This document shows positions 18,105 through 26,278 of a DNA stretch of 64,000 nt, piece after piece. A program made the position numbers and the translations under genes. The notes beneath the pieces are model-generated. The model worked only from the letters and a program-made list of their open reading frames with translations. It was not told the DNA's origin and ran no database searches. Source of the DNA: Ferdinandcohnia sp047238305 (GTDB lineage Bacteria; Bacillota; Bacilli; Bacillales; Bacillaceae_L); assembly GCF_047238305.1 (NCBI RefSeq), contig NZ_JBDFMO010000001.1:3100001-3164000 (forward strand), given 5' to 3'. Within the stretch, counting starts at the first letter, position 1. Each line of letters opens with the position of its first letter.

Positions 18105-19220
18105 ATGCAAACGAAACAAAACATTTTTCCGGGTTTAGAAGGAGTTATCGCTTGTGAGACGGACATTTCGTATTTGGATGTGGAAAATGAAGAAATTGTG
18201 ATTCGTGGTTATGATTTGATTGAACTATCCAAAACAGAGAGCTATCTTGATCTTGTTTATCTATTAATGAATAAGAAGTTTCCAACCAAATCTGAGCGAT
18301 ATCAATTGGAACAGGAATTAAAGAATGAGTATGAAGTGCCAAAGAACGTTTTGTCTGTATTGAATTTGCTTCCAAATCAAATAGATGCAATGGATGCTTT
18401 GCGTACGGGTATATCAGTTCTTTCTGGCTTTGAACAAGAATTAGATGATTTATCCCATGAAGCGAATAAGAGAAAAACGATTCGTTTAATTGCGAAAGTA
18501 CCTTCTATTGTAGCGAATAGTTATCACGCAAAAATGAAGAACGATTTCATTATGCCGCGAAAGGACTTATCGTATAGTGCAAACTTTTTATATATGATCA
18601 CTGGAAAAGTTCCAACATTATTAGAAGAGAGTGTGTTTGATCAAACATTAATGGTATACAGTGAACATGAAATGCCGAATTCAACCTTTACGGCTAGGGT
18701 GATTGCTTCGACTACATCAGATATTTATGGAGCCCTCACAGGTGCAGTGGCGTCTTTGAAGGGAAAACTGCATGGGGGTGCAAATGAAGCTGTCATGAAA
18801 ATGCTTTTAGAAGCAGAAACAATTGACGGAATGGAGTGTTTAATTCATCAAAAACTAAGAGATAAAGAGCGGATTATGGGATTTGGTCATCGGGTCTATA
18901 TGAAAAAGATGGATCCTCGTGCCCAATTAATGAAAGAAGCTTTACTAGAATTAATCGAAGAAAAAGGCTATCAAGAATTGTATGATATGTGCGTAATCGG
19001 AGAAGAAGTCATGAAGAAAGAAAAAGGGCTTTATCCTAACCTTGATTACTATGCAGCCCCTGTCTACTATTTATTAGGAATTCCAGTTGATCTGTACACA
19101 CCAATCTTTTTAGCTGCGCGTACAATTGGAATTTGTACGCATGTTATTGAACAACATGATCACAATCGCTTGTTCAGACCTCGTGTTGAATATACAGGCC
19201 CTAGAAATTTACATGTATAA
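18105..19220 (+). CDS. prpC: 2-methylcitrate synthase / citrate synthase family
   Basis: 371-aa type II citrate synthase fold. The catalytic residues are visible: His in LHGGANE (about 222), His in GFGHRVY (about 263) and Asp in LDYYAAP (about 313). The short length and the following prpD and prpB genes point to 2-methylcitrate synthase (propionyl-CoA + oxaloacetate), like mmgD of B. subtilis. Ribosome binding site GTGAGGAGAG. First gene of the methylcitrate operon behind operator site 4. Confidence 0.92.
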   Translation: MQTKQNIFPGLEGVIACETDISYLDVENEEIVIRGYDLIELSKTESYLDLVYLLMNKKFPTKSERYQLEQELKNEYEVPKNVLSVLNLLPNQIDAMDALRTGISVLSGFEQELDDLSHEANKRKTIRLIAKVPSIVANSYHAKMKNDFIMPRKDLSYSANFLYMITGKVPTLLEESVFDQTLMVYSEHEMPNSTFTARVIASTTSDIYGALTGAVASLKGKLHGGANEAVMKMLLEAETIDGMECLIHQKLRDKERIMGFGHRVYMKKMDPRAQLMKEALLELIEEKGYQELYDMCVIGEEVMKKEKGLYPNLDYYAAPVYYLLGIPVDLYTPIFLAARTIGICTHVIEQHDHNRLFRPRVEYTGPRNLHV

Positions 19221-19265
19221 GTAACGAAATATCATGTTTTACAAAAAAGAGGGAGGGAACCAATC

Positions 19266-20711
19266 ATGTTAACTATTTCTCAAGACAATACAAAAACAGA
19301 TATAGATTCACTTTTAATTGAAATTGCGGACTATGTAATAGATCAAGAGATACATAGCGAAGAAGCCTATGAAACGGCTTTTCATATGTTAATTGATTCA
19401 ATCGGATCAGGGATACTTGCCCTACGTTTCCCTGAATGTACAAAGCATCTAGGTCCTATTGTTCCTGGAACAGTTGTACCAAATGGTGTGCGTGTGCCGG
19501 GGACAGCATATGAATTGGACCCAGTTCAGGGAGCTTTTAATATCGGGTGTATGATTCGCTGGCTGGATTACAACGATACGTGGTTAGCTAAAGAATGGGG
19601 ACACCCATCAGATAATCTTGGCGGAATTCTTGCTGTAGCTGATTATATTTCACGAGCAAATATTGCGGAAGGAAAACCGCCATTATCTATGAAGGAAGTA
19701 TTAACAGCAGCAATAAAAGCGCATGAAATTCAAGGTGTATTAGCCCTTGATAATAGCTTCAACAGTGTTGGACTTGATCATGTCTTGCTTGTGAAAATCG
19801 CCTCGACAGCAGTAGTGACTGCATTACTAGGAGGAAATAAGACTGAGATTATAAATGCAGTATCGAATGCGTGGATTGATAATTCAAGTTTACGTACATA
19901 TCGACAGGCTCCAAATACCGGTTCCCGTAAATCGTGGGCAGCGGGTGATGCGACAAGCAGGGCAGTGAGATTAGCTATGATGGCTATAAAAGGAGAAATG
20001 GGCTATTCTTCGGCTCTTTCTGCTCCAACATGGGGCTTCCAAGATGTTTTATTTAATGGAGAAGAGATTACTTTGGCAAGACCTTTTGGATCATATGTAA
20101 TGGAAAATGTCTTGTTTAAAATTTCGTTCCCGGCCGAATTCCATGCACAAACGGCTGTAGAATGCGCCTTTAAACTCCATGATCAGGTAAAGGATTGCTT
20201 AGACAAGATTGAAGAAATCACGTTAACTACACATGAAGCTGCAAAAAGAATTATTGATAAACGCGGACCACTTCATAATCCTGCAGATCGAGATCATTGT
20301 TTGCAGTATATGGTTGCCATTGGACTGATATTCGGAGACTTGAAGGCAGATCATTATGAAGAAGATGTTGCAGCAGACCCGAGAATTGATGCTTTAAGAT
20401 CAAGAATGAGTGTTATTGAAGATCAAGCATATAGCCAAGACTATCTAGACCCTGAAAAGCGATCCATTGCCAACGCGATTCAAATTCGATTTAAAGATGG
20501 TACTGAAACAGAAAAGGTTGCTGTTGAATACCCGATCGGTCATCGAAGACGCCGCCAAGAAGGTATTCCGCAGTTAATCGAGAAGTATAAAAATAATATC
20601 GGTGTTCATTTCTCGAAGAAACAATCTGAACAAATCTTAGAAAGAACTTTAGATCGTAAGAAATTAGAAGAAACACCAGTTTCTGACTTTTTGAAATTAT
20701 TTGTTATATAA
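19266..20711 (+). CDS. prpD: 2-methylcitrate dehydratase, MmgE/PrpD family
   Basis: 481-aa MmgE/PrpD-family dehydratase converting 2-methylcitrate to 2-methylaconitate. Typical stretches are GCMIRWLDYNDTW near residue 100 and GDATSRAVRLA near 225. Ribosome binding site GAGGGAGG. It lies 45 bp after prpC and 71 bp before prpB in one operon. A separate aconitase would be needed for rehydration and is not in the window. Confidence 0.93.
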   Translation: MLTISQDNTKTDIDSLLIEIADYVIDQEIHSEEAYETAFHMLIDSIGSGILALRFPECTKHLGPIVPGTVVPNGVRVPGTAYELDPVQGAFNIGCMIRWLDYNDTWLAKEWGHPSDNLGGILAVADYISRANIAEGKPPLSMKEVLTAAIKAHEIQGVLALDNSFNSVGLDHVLLVKIASTAVVTALLGGNKTEIINAVSNAWIDNSSLRTYRQAPNTGSRKSWAAGDATSRAVRLAMMAIKGEMGYSSALSAPTWGFQDVLFNGEEITLARPFGSYVMENVLFKISFPAEFHAQTAVECAFKLHDQVKDCLDKIEEITLTTHEAAKRIIDKRGPLHNPADRDHCLQYMVAIGLIFGDLKADHYEEDVAADPRIDALRSRMSVIEDQAYSQDYLDPEKRSIANAIQIRFKDGTETEKVAVEYPIGHRRRRQEGIPQLIEKYKNNIGVHFSKKQSEQILERTLDRKKLEETPVSDFLKLFVI

Positions 20712-20782
20712 AAAGTAACAAGGGACTTCATATCCCATTGATCAAGCATATGTAACAATAAATTCAGGAGGGATTAAGTCTA

Positions 20783-21694
20783 ATGACCTGGTTATTAGAG
20801 GATGAATTTAGCCAAAAACAGCTAGCAGAACAATTTATAGAATTAATGAAATCCCCATCCATATTAAAACTGCCAGGTGCACATGATGGGATTTCGAGCC
20901 TAATTGCGAAACAAACAGGCTTTAATGCCCTATACCTATCTGGTGCAGCTTACACCGCAAGCCGTGGTTTACCAGATTTAGGGATTATTACTTCCGAAGA
21001 AATGAGTAAGCGTGCCCGTGATATTATTCGGGCTACCCAATTGCCGTTGCTCGTAGATATCGATACAGGTTATGGCGGCATTTTGAATGTTGCAAGAACA
21101 GCAAAAGAAATGATGGAGGCTAAAGTAGCAGCCGTTCAAATTGAGGACCAAGAACTTCCTAAGAAATGCGGACACTTAAATGGTAAAAAAATAATCCCAA
21201 TAGAAGAAATGGTATATAAAATTCAAACGATAAAAGAAGTAGCTCCTTCACTTGTGGTTATTGCTCGAACAGATGCCAAAGGAGTAGATGGTATGGATGA
21301 CGCGATTGAGCGTGCTCAAAAATATATTGAAGCTGGAGCAGACTGTATCTTCCCTGAGGCTTTGTTGAATGAGCAGGAATTTAGATATTTTAGTGAGCAC
21401 ATTTCGGCACCGCTTTTGGCAAATATGACTGAATTTGGAAAAACGCCCTATTTCACTGCAGATGAGTTCGAAACCTGGGGATACAAAATTGTTATTTATC
21501 CAGTAAGTTCATTGCGTGTTGCCGCAAAAGCTTATGAGCGTGTTTTCCAAGACATATATGAAAAAGGAACACAAAAAGAGATATTGCATCTAATGCAAAG
21601 CCGTGGAGAGTTGTATGAAACAATTCGCTATTATGATTATGAAGAATTGGATGGGGAAATTGCTCGTACAGTATTGCCAACTATCGGAAAATAA
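20783..21694 (+). CDS. prpB: 2-methylisocitrate lyase
   Basis: 303-aa isocitrate lyase/PEP mutase superfamily enzyme that cleaves 2-methylisocitrate to pyruvate and succinate. The metal-binding VDIDTGYGG (about 91-99) and the catalytic loop KKCGHLNGK (about 127-135, with the lyase cysteine) are present. Ribosome binding site CAGGAGGG. Last gene of the methylcitrate operon, followed by a strong terminator. Confidence 0.93.
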   Translation: MTWLLEDEFSQKQLAEQFIELMKSPSILKLPGAHDGISSLIAKQTGFNALYLSGAAYTASRGLPDLGIITSEEMSKRARDIIRATQLPLLVDIDTGYGGILNVARTAKEMMEAKVAAVQIEDQELPKKCGHLNGKKIIPIEEMVYKIQTIKEVAPSLVVIARTDAKGVDGMDDAIERAQKYIEAGADCIFPEALLNEQEFRYFSEHISAPLLANMTEFGKTPYFTADEFETWGYKIVIYPVSSLRVAAKAYERVFQDIYEKGTQKEILHLMQSRGELYETIRYYDYEELDGEIARTVLPTIGK

Positions 21695-21717
21695 TCACCG
21701 CCCAAAAATAGCACATG

Positions 21718-21751
21718 AAAAATCCTCAGACCATACCGCTGAGGATTTTTT
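21718..21751. terminator. Bidirectional terminator between prpB and gntR
   Basis: AAAATCCTCAG pairs with CTGAGGATTTT, with a loop of about 10 nt, A-run before and T-run after. It works for both convergent genes. Confidence 0.85.
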
Positions 21752-21770
21752 CATGCTCGTATAAAGGTAA

Positions 21771-22457
21771 TTACTCATCTCTTGAAGCTAAATAATTTTG
21801 AACGGCCTTTTCGAGTGTTTGCAGACTTCGCTTCATATGTGCACGCATGGACTTTTCTGCTAGATCTGGATCTTTCGACTTTAACGATTGTAATAGATCT
21901 GAGTATTCTTCTAAAGGAATTTTTGGTGTGTAATCTGGGTTTCTGTACCCTCCGACTCTTCGATAGCGCTCAATGTGATCCTGTAGCTGAGATAAAAAAC
22001 GTTTAGCCGTTTTATTGGTACTTAATCCATACAAGATCTGATGAAACTCAGCTCCGCGCTTAATAACTTCATAATTTCGTTGAAACTCAATTGCACGTTT
22101 CATTAAAGCTACTTTTTCCTCTAACTTATATTTCGATTCTTCGTTCATAATTAATGAGGCCTCACGTGCAATTAAGCATTCTAATTGTGCACGAACACTA
22201 TAAACTTCACGTACATCATCTATCGAAATGTCTGCGATATACATGCGCCCGTTTGCATGTTTATACATCAATCTCTCTGATTCAAGACGATATAGTGCCT
22301 GGCGCAGTGGGGTACGACTAATTCCTAATTCTTGGGAAAGTTCTTCCTCTTTAATATGTAAAGAGGGCAAAAGGTCTAACTCAATAATTCGCTCTTTCAA
22401 TTGTTCATATGCATAGTCAGCGGTAGATAACCTTTTCATATTACGTGGTGAATTCAT
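21771..22457 (-). CDS. GntR family regulator, FadR/FCD subgroup
   Basis: 228-aa GntR protein: N-terminal winged helix at about 10-75 (AYEQLKERIIELDLLPS..., ELGISRTPLRQALYRLE), then an FCD ligand domain with the usual Arg/His-rich helices (VREVYSVRAQLE). Start at 22457 because GAGGAC on the minus strand is about 8 nt ahead; the in-frame ATG at 22472 overlaps that site. Its own promoter holds operator site 5, so it is likely autoregulated. Location and shared operators suggest it controls the prp operon and the catabolic operons back to base 200. The ligand may be a methylcitrate-cycle or pathway acid. Confidence 0.9.
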   Translation of the reverse strand: MNSPRNMKRLSTADYAYEQLKERIIELDLLPSLHIKEEELSQELGISRTPLRQALYRLESERLMYKHANGRMYIADISIDDVREVYSVRAQLECLIAREASLIMNEESKYKLEEKVALMKRAIEFQRNYEVIKRGAEFHQILYGLSTNKTAKRFLSQLQDHIERYRRVGGYRNPDYTPKIPLEEYSDLLQSLKSKDPDLAEKSMRAHMKRSLQTLEKAVQNYLASRDE

Positions 22458-22472
22458 ATATAAAGTCCTCAT

Positions 22473-22773
22473 TTCAATAGATTAATAAACTAATAAAATG
22501 GATGATCTATTCCAGTGTTTTTGAGTATCATAATAATTGTATACAGAATTAACTATTCTGTCAATGGAAAGGAATATTTGAATCCTATCAGGATAAAGTT
22601 ATTTTAGTTAACGTGATGTACCATCCTTAAGTTTGTTTCAATTTGATTAAGATTTTTCAGTATAATGACAAACGAGTCTTAGACTTTAAAAAGATATTTA
22701 CAAATCAAAGACAACGGATAAAATACCTCCTCGCGATGCTATAATACGATAACAATAGTATGGAGGTTTTATG
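22473..22773. other. Divergent intergenic region gntR / acyltransferase
   Basis: Holds the gntR promoter and operator (22536-22564, minus strand). On the plus strand there are two TATAAT boxes, at 22661-22666 and 22740-22745. The second has an extended TGC just ahead and is the likelier promoter of the acyltransferase gene. Nothing else recognised. Confidence 0.5.
22536..22564 (-). promoter_or_regulatory. gntR promoter with operator, site 5
   Basis: Minus strand: TTGACA at 22564-22559, 17-bp spacer, TACAAT at 22541-22536. The operator, written on the plus strand, is TTGTATACAG (22537-22546), one mismatch from the palindrome, lying over the -10. This indicates autorepression. Confidence 0.7.
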
Positions 22774-23787
22774 ATGGCTACTAAGCGAGAGTATTATTTT
22801 GATAACGCGAAGTTTATCCTAATATTCCTTGTTGTCTTTGGACATTTTATACAGCCTTTTATTGATGATCATAAAATCATCATGACAATTTACCACTTTG
22901 TCTATTCCTTTCATATGCCAGCTTTCATTTTAGTTTCGGGATATTTTGCAAAGGGATTTAAGAAGGAAGGCTACATTAAAAAGACGGCGAAAAAGTTGTT
23001 GATTCCGTATTTGATTTTTCAGTTAATTTATACAATTTATTATTACTTCCTATATAATGGGCAGTCGCTCTTATTCGAACCATTTAATCCGCAATGGTCA
23101 CTTTGGTTCCTCATTAGTTTATTCTGTTGGAATGTAATGCTTTATGGCTATACAAAATTACCGATGAAATGGTCGTTAGCACTTGCGGTTATCGTTGGGG
23201 TAGGGGTAGGTTATATTCCATACGTGGAGAATTATTTGAGTTTATCACGGACATTTGTCTTTTTCCCTTTATTCTTATTAGGGTTCTATTGTAAAAAAGA
23301 GCATTTTACTGCGTTGAAACGTCCAGCGGTCCAAGTGGGATCAGCGATACTCCTGTTGGCGATTTTTATTGGCTATTATTTTGTTCCAGATTTCAATACT
23401 GGTTGGCTGTTGGGATCAAAGTCGTATGAGACACTTTCACAGGAAAATCTAGGCGGGCTCATAAGACTAGCAGTTTATGCGATATCAATTGTGATGACAA
23501 TTGCATTTTACTCCTTATTACCGAAAAATAAATATTTCTTCACAAGCTGGGGAACACACACATTGTATGTCTATCTATTACATGGCTTTGTGATTAAATA
23601 TTTCCGAAACAGCGAATGGCTCGACGTGATTAATGATACTGGTAATTTTGCAATATTAGTAATCGCATCCTTACTATTAACATTGCTACTATCATCCAAA
23701 ACAATCCGTGCAATTACCCAACCACTCATCGAACTCCGAATCTCCATCATCAAGCGATCCTTCAGAGTAAAACAGGAAGGGTATTAA
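22774..23787 (+). CDS. Membrane acyltransferase, acyltransferase 3 family
   Basis: About 337-aa polytopic membrane protein of the acyltransferase-3 family, which O-acylates cell-envelope sugars or small molecules. The first segment DNAKFILIFLVVFGHF carries the conserved helix-1 histidine, and about ten hydrophobic helices follow. GGAGG at 22762-22766 suits ATG 22774 better than ATG 22771. Its stop codon abuts a REP-like palindrome cluster. Not obviously linked to the catabolic island; acceptor unknown. Confidence 0.85.
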   Translation: MATKREYYFDNAKFILIFLVVFGHFIQPFIDDHKIIMTIYHFVYSFHMPAFILVSGYFAKGFKKEGYIKKTAKKLLIPYLIFQLIYTIYYYFLYNGQSLLFEPFNPQWSLWFLISLFCWNVMLYGYTKLPMKWSLALAVIVGVGVGYIPYVENYLSLSRTFVFFPLFLLGFYCKKEHFTALKRPAVQVGSAILLLAIFIGYYFVPDFNTGWLLGSKSYETLSQENLGGLIRLAVYAISIVMTIAFYSLLPKNKYFFTSWGTHTLYVYLLHGFVIKYFRNSEWLDVINDTGNFAILVIASLLLTLLLSSKTIRAITQPLIELRISIIKRSFRVKQEGY

Positions 23788-23900
23788 GGAACCAAAGGGA
23801 CGGTTCTCTTGGTCCAGTTGATACTGGTAACCAAGGGAACGGTCCCTTTTGTGTGGTTTTGGGAACCATAAGAACCGTTTCCGTTGCAACCGTGGATGCC
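23788..23900. repeat. REP-like palindrome cluster with GGGACGGTTC core
   Basis: Three related inverted segments: GGAACCAA...CTTGGTCC (23788-23815), an arm pair around GGGAACGGTCCC (about 23836-23850), and GGGAACC...GGTTTCC-like arms after 23870. They begin right at the acyltransferase stop. Such dispersed palindromes occur in many Bacillaceae; I take them as non-autonomous REP-type elements. No transposase is adjacent. Confidence 0.6.
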
Positions 23901-23916
23901 AGTGGGTCATGACACT

Positions 23917-24162
23917 TTACCCTTTATAGTTTTGGGCTCGTTTGATGAAGGATTGTTCGTCTTCGATGAGGCCGCATACGCCGCATTGTACTTTGATTTC
24001 TGGACCACGGTATGGGACATGGAAAGGGTCAAGGTTTGCGGTGTATTCTTCAACAATTTCGCCACTTTGTGGGTCCATTTTAACCGACTTTGGCACTTGT
24101 TCAATAATATTAAATCTTGAGCGATTGGTTTTACAATTAGGACATAAATAAGGACTACTCAT
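23917..24162 (-). CDS. Small zinc-ribbon-like protein, function unknown
   Basis: 81-aa protein with two CxxC pairs, CPNC near residue 7 and CGVC near 59, suggesting a zinc ribbon split by an acidic middle part. A strong ribosome binding site AGGAGGTG precedes the start on the minus strand. Divergent from msrAB. It is not a shadow: the start signal and cysteine pattern are convincing. I cannot assign a function. Confidence 0.75.
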   Translation of the reverse strand: MSSPYLCPNCKTNRSRFNIIEQVPKSVKMDPQSGEIVEEYTANLDPFHVPYRGPEIKVQCGVCGLIEDEQSFIKRAQNYKG

Positions 24163-24220
24163 TTTTGCACCTCCTATTTTTTACTTTTTCCCTTTCTGGA
24201 ATAAATATGAGCGTATTTTT

Positions 24221-24247
24221 TTGAACACGCGCTAGAAATGATATAAT
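24221..24247 (+). promoter_or_regulatory. msrAB promoter
   Basis: TTGAAC at 24221-24226 and TATAAT at 24242-24247 with an extended TGA before the -10; the spacer is short (15 bp). Confidence 0.55.
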
Positions 24248-24280
24248 GAAACCAAGCAAAAGGAGAAAGGAAGAGTGCAA

Positions 24281-25243
24281 ATGGAAAATCCACATGAAAA
24301 AGTTGAAAAAGCAACCTTTGCAGGTGGCTGCTTCTGGTGTATGGTTAAGCCGTTTGATACACAGCCAGGAATTATTGAGGTTGTTTCAGGATATACAGGG
24401 GGAACGAAAGAGAACCCGACGTATGAAGAAGTATGCTCTGATACAACAGGACACTATGAAGCCGTTCAAATTACATATAATCCAGACATCTTTCCTTATG
24501 AAAAAATAGTTGAACTTTTTTGGCAGCAAATCGACCCAACAGATGCGGGTGGACAATTTTTCGATCGTGGAGATTCTTATCGTACAGCGATTTTCTATCA
24601 CACGGAGGAACAGAAAAAAATTGCAGAAGAATCGAAACAAAAGCTTGCTGAAAGCGGGATTTTCTCAAAACCGATCGTAACTCCAATTCTTCCTGCAAAG
24701 GAATTTTATCGTGCGGAAGAGTATCATCAGGATTATTATAAAAAGAAACCAGAACATTATAATCGTTATCGTAAAGGCTCTGGAAGGGATACATTTATTA
24801 GAAAACATTGGGCTGCAAAAGAATTTGAAGAGGCGAAGAAAAATCTGACAGATATGCAGTACTATGTGACACAAGAACAAGGTACAGAGCCACCGTTTCA
24901 AAATGAGTTTTGGAACAATGCAAAAGATGGCATTTATGTCGATATTGTTTCAGGCAAGCCATTGTTCAGCTCGTTGGATCAATATGATGCAGGCTGTGGC
25001 TGGCCAAGTTTTACTAAGGCAATTGATGCTAAAGAAATTGTAGAAGAGCTTGATACATCTCATGGCATGATTCGTACGGAGGTTAGAAGTAATACAGCAG
25101 ACTCGCATTTAGGACATTTATTTTATGATGGCCCTGGTCCAACTAGAATGCGTTATTGCATCAACTCCGCAGCACTTCGTTTTATACCGAAAGAAGATCT
25201 TGAAAAAGAAGGCTACGGAGAATATACGAAGCTTTTTAGGTAA
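24281..25243 (+). CDS. msrAB: Bifunctional methionine sulfoxide reductase MsrA/MsrB
   Basis: About 320-aa fusion. The MsrA domain has the catalytic cysteine in AGGCFWC (about 16-20). The MsrB domain follows at about 180-320, with zinc-type CGWPSF near 239 and the catalytic cysteine in RYCINSAALRF near 293. It reduces both S- and R-methionine sulfoxide in oxidatively damaged protein. ATG 24281 is preferred over GTG 24275 on spacing. The A-B fusion order is common in Firmicutes. Confidence 0.95.
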   Translation: MENPHEKVEKATFAGGCFWCMVKPFDTQPGIIEVVSGYTGGTKENPTYEEVCSDTTGHYEAVQITYNPDIFPYEKIVELFWQQIDPTDAGGQFFDRGDSYRTAIFYHTEEQKKIAEESKQKLAESGIFSKPIVTPILPAKEFYRAEEYHQDYYKKKPEHYNRYRKGSGRDTFIRKHWAAKEFEEAKKNLTDMQYYVTQEQGTEPPFQNEFWNNAKDGIYVDIVSGKPLFSSLDQYDAGCGWPSFTKAIDAKEIVEELDTSHGMIRTEVRSNTADSHLGHLFYDGPGPTRMRYCINSAALRFIPKEDLEKEGYGEYTKLFR

Positions 25244-25295
25244 AAACATGTCTATACACCAATTGTGAAAAAATGACTATTTTCATAATTGTTGG

Positions 25296-25324
25296 TTGAC
25301 TCTCGTAATCTAGAGTGCTATGAT
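25296..25324 (+). promoter_or_regulatory. csp promoter
   Basis: TTGACT (25296-25301), 17-bp spacer, TATGAT (25319-25324). It predicts a 5' leader of about 160 nt before the csp start, as usual for cold shock genes whose leader controls translation by temperature. Confidence 0.7.
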
Positions 25325-25494
25325 GAAATAGACCATTTTGTTGCGTTATATAAGTTTAAAGAAAAGAAAGAACGTTAATTTCGGCTTATCTTCTGAAGTT
25401 ATATGTGAATTTGTTTTAGATTTATGTAAGTGTACAATGGTTAAATTTTTCGATGCACAAATGGTTTGTGTGTTATTTTTAGGAGGCATATTTC

Positions 25495-25695
25495 ATGCAA
25501 AATGGTAAAGTAAAATGGTTTAACAGCGAAAAAGGTTTCGGATTCATCGAAGTACAAGGTGGAGACGATGTTTTCGTACACTTCTCAGCAATCCAAGGCG
25601 ATGGCTTCAAAACTTTAGAAGAAGGTCAAGAAGTTTCTTTCGAAATCGTTGAAGGTAACCGTGGACCTCAAGCATCTAACGTAGTTAAATTATAA
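25495..25695 (+). CDS. csp: Cold shock protein, CspA family
   Basis: 66-aa single-domain nucleic-acid chaperone. RNP1 KGFGFIEV and RNP2 VFVHFSAI are intact. Ribosome binding site TAGGAGGC. It is preceded by a long leader and followed by a strong terminator, so it is monocistronic. Which Csp paralogue it is cannot be told from one copy. Confidence 0.95.
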   Translation: MQNGKVKWFNSEKGFGFIEVQGGDDVFVHFSAIQGDGFKTLEEGQEVSFEIVEGNRGPQASNVVKL

Positions 25696-25718
25696 TTTAA
25701 CCTATAAATAAGAACTCA

Positions 25719-25752
25719 AAAACAGTCCTACATATGTAGGGCTGTTTTTTTA
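25719..25752 (+). terminator. csp terminator
   Basis: AAACAG(T)CCTACA / TGTAGG(G)CTGTTT stem followed by seven T. Confidence 0.85.
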
Positions 25753-25760
25753 TGGGGTTT

Positions 25761-26272
25761 TATGAGGTAGGACCGGATCGGTGTACCCTCATAGGTTGCA
25801 ATATAAACAACTGAGTGTACGAATAAGAGCTAATCGTGCCTTCACTGGTTGCTAAGTAAACAACTGGGCTACGAAAAAGAGCTAATCGTGCCTTCACTGG
25901 TTGCTAAGTAAACGACTGAGTGTACGAAAAAGAGCTAATCGTGCCTTCACTTGAAGTTATGTAAACATCTGAGGGTACGAATAACACCTAATCGTTCCCT
26001 CACTGGACGTAATGTAAACATCTGAAGGTACGAAAAAGAGCTAATCGTGCCTTCACTTGAAGTTATGTAAACATCTGAGGGTACGAATAAGAACTAATCG
26101 TTCCCTCACCGGAAGATATGCAAACGACTGAAGGTACGAATAAGAGCTAATCGTAGCCTCGCTGGTTGCGATATAAAGACTAATGGTACGAATAAAGCCT
26201 AATCGTCCCCTCATGGTAAGTTATGCAAACAATAGCTAGTAAGAATAATGGTTAATGGTACGAACCCTAGTG
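25761..26272. repeat. Tandem array of 52-53 bp hairpin units
   Basis: The core TAATCGT recurs at 25831, 25883, 25936, 25989, 26042, 26095, 26148 and 26200, with a degenerate TAATGGT at 26253 and a worn first unit from 25761. Each unit has arms like TGAGGGTACGA and TCGTTCCCTCA around an 11-nt ATAAGAGCTAA-type loop, then a linker like GGTTGCTAAGTAAAC. Stem changes are paired: GAGGG with CCCTC in units at 25989 and 26095, GAAGG with CCTTC at 26042. There is no unique spacer, so it is not CRISPR. It lies between convergent csp and lysR genes. Confidence 0.85.
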
Positions 26273-26278
26273 CAATAA

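Noticed and set aside
25761..26272. Possible CRISPR array
   Set aside because: Units are contiguous and similar along their whole length, with no unique spacers and no cas genes.
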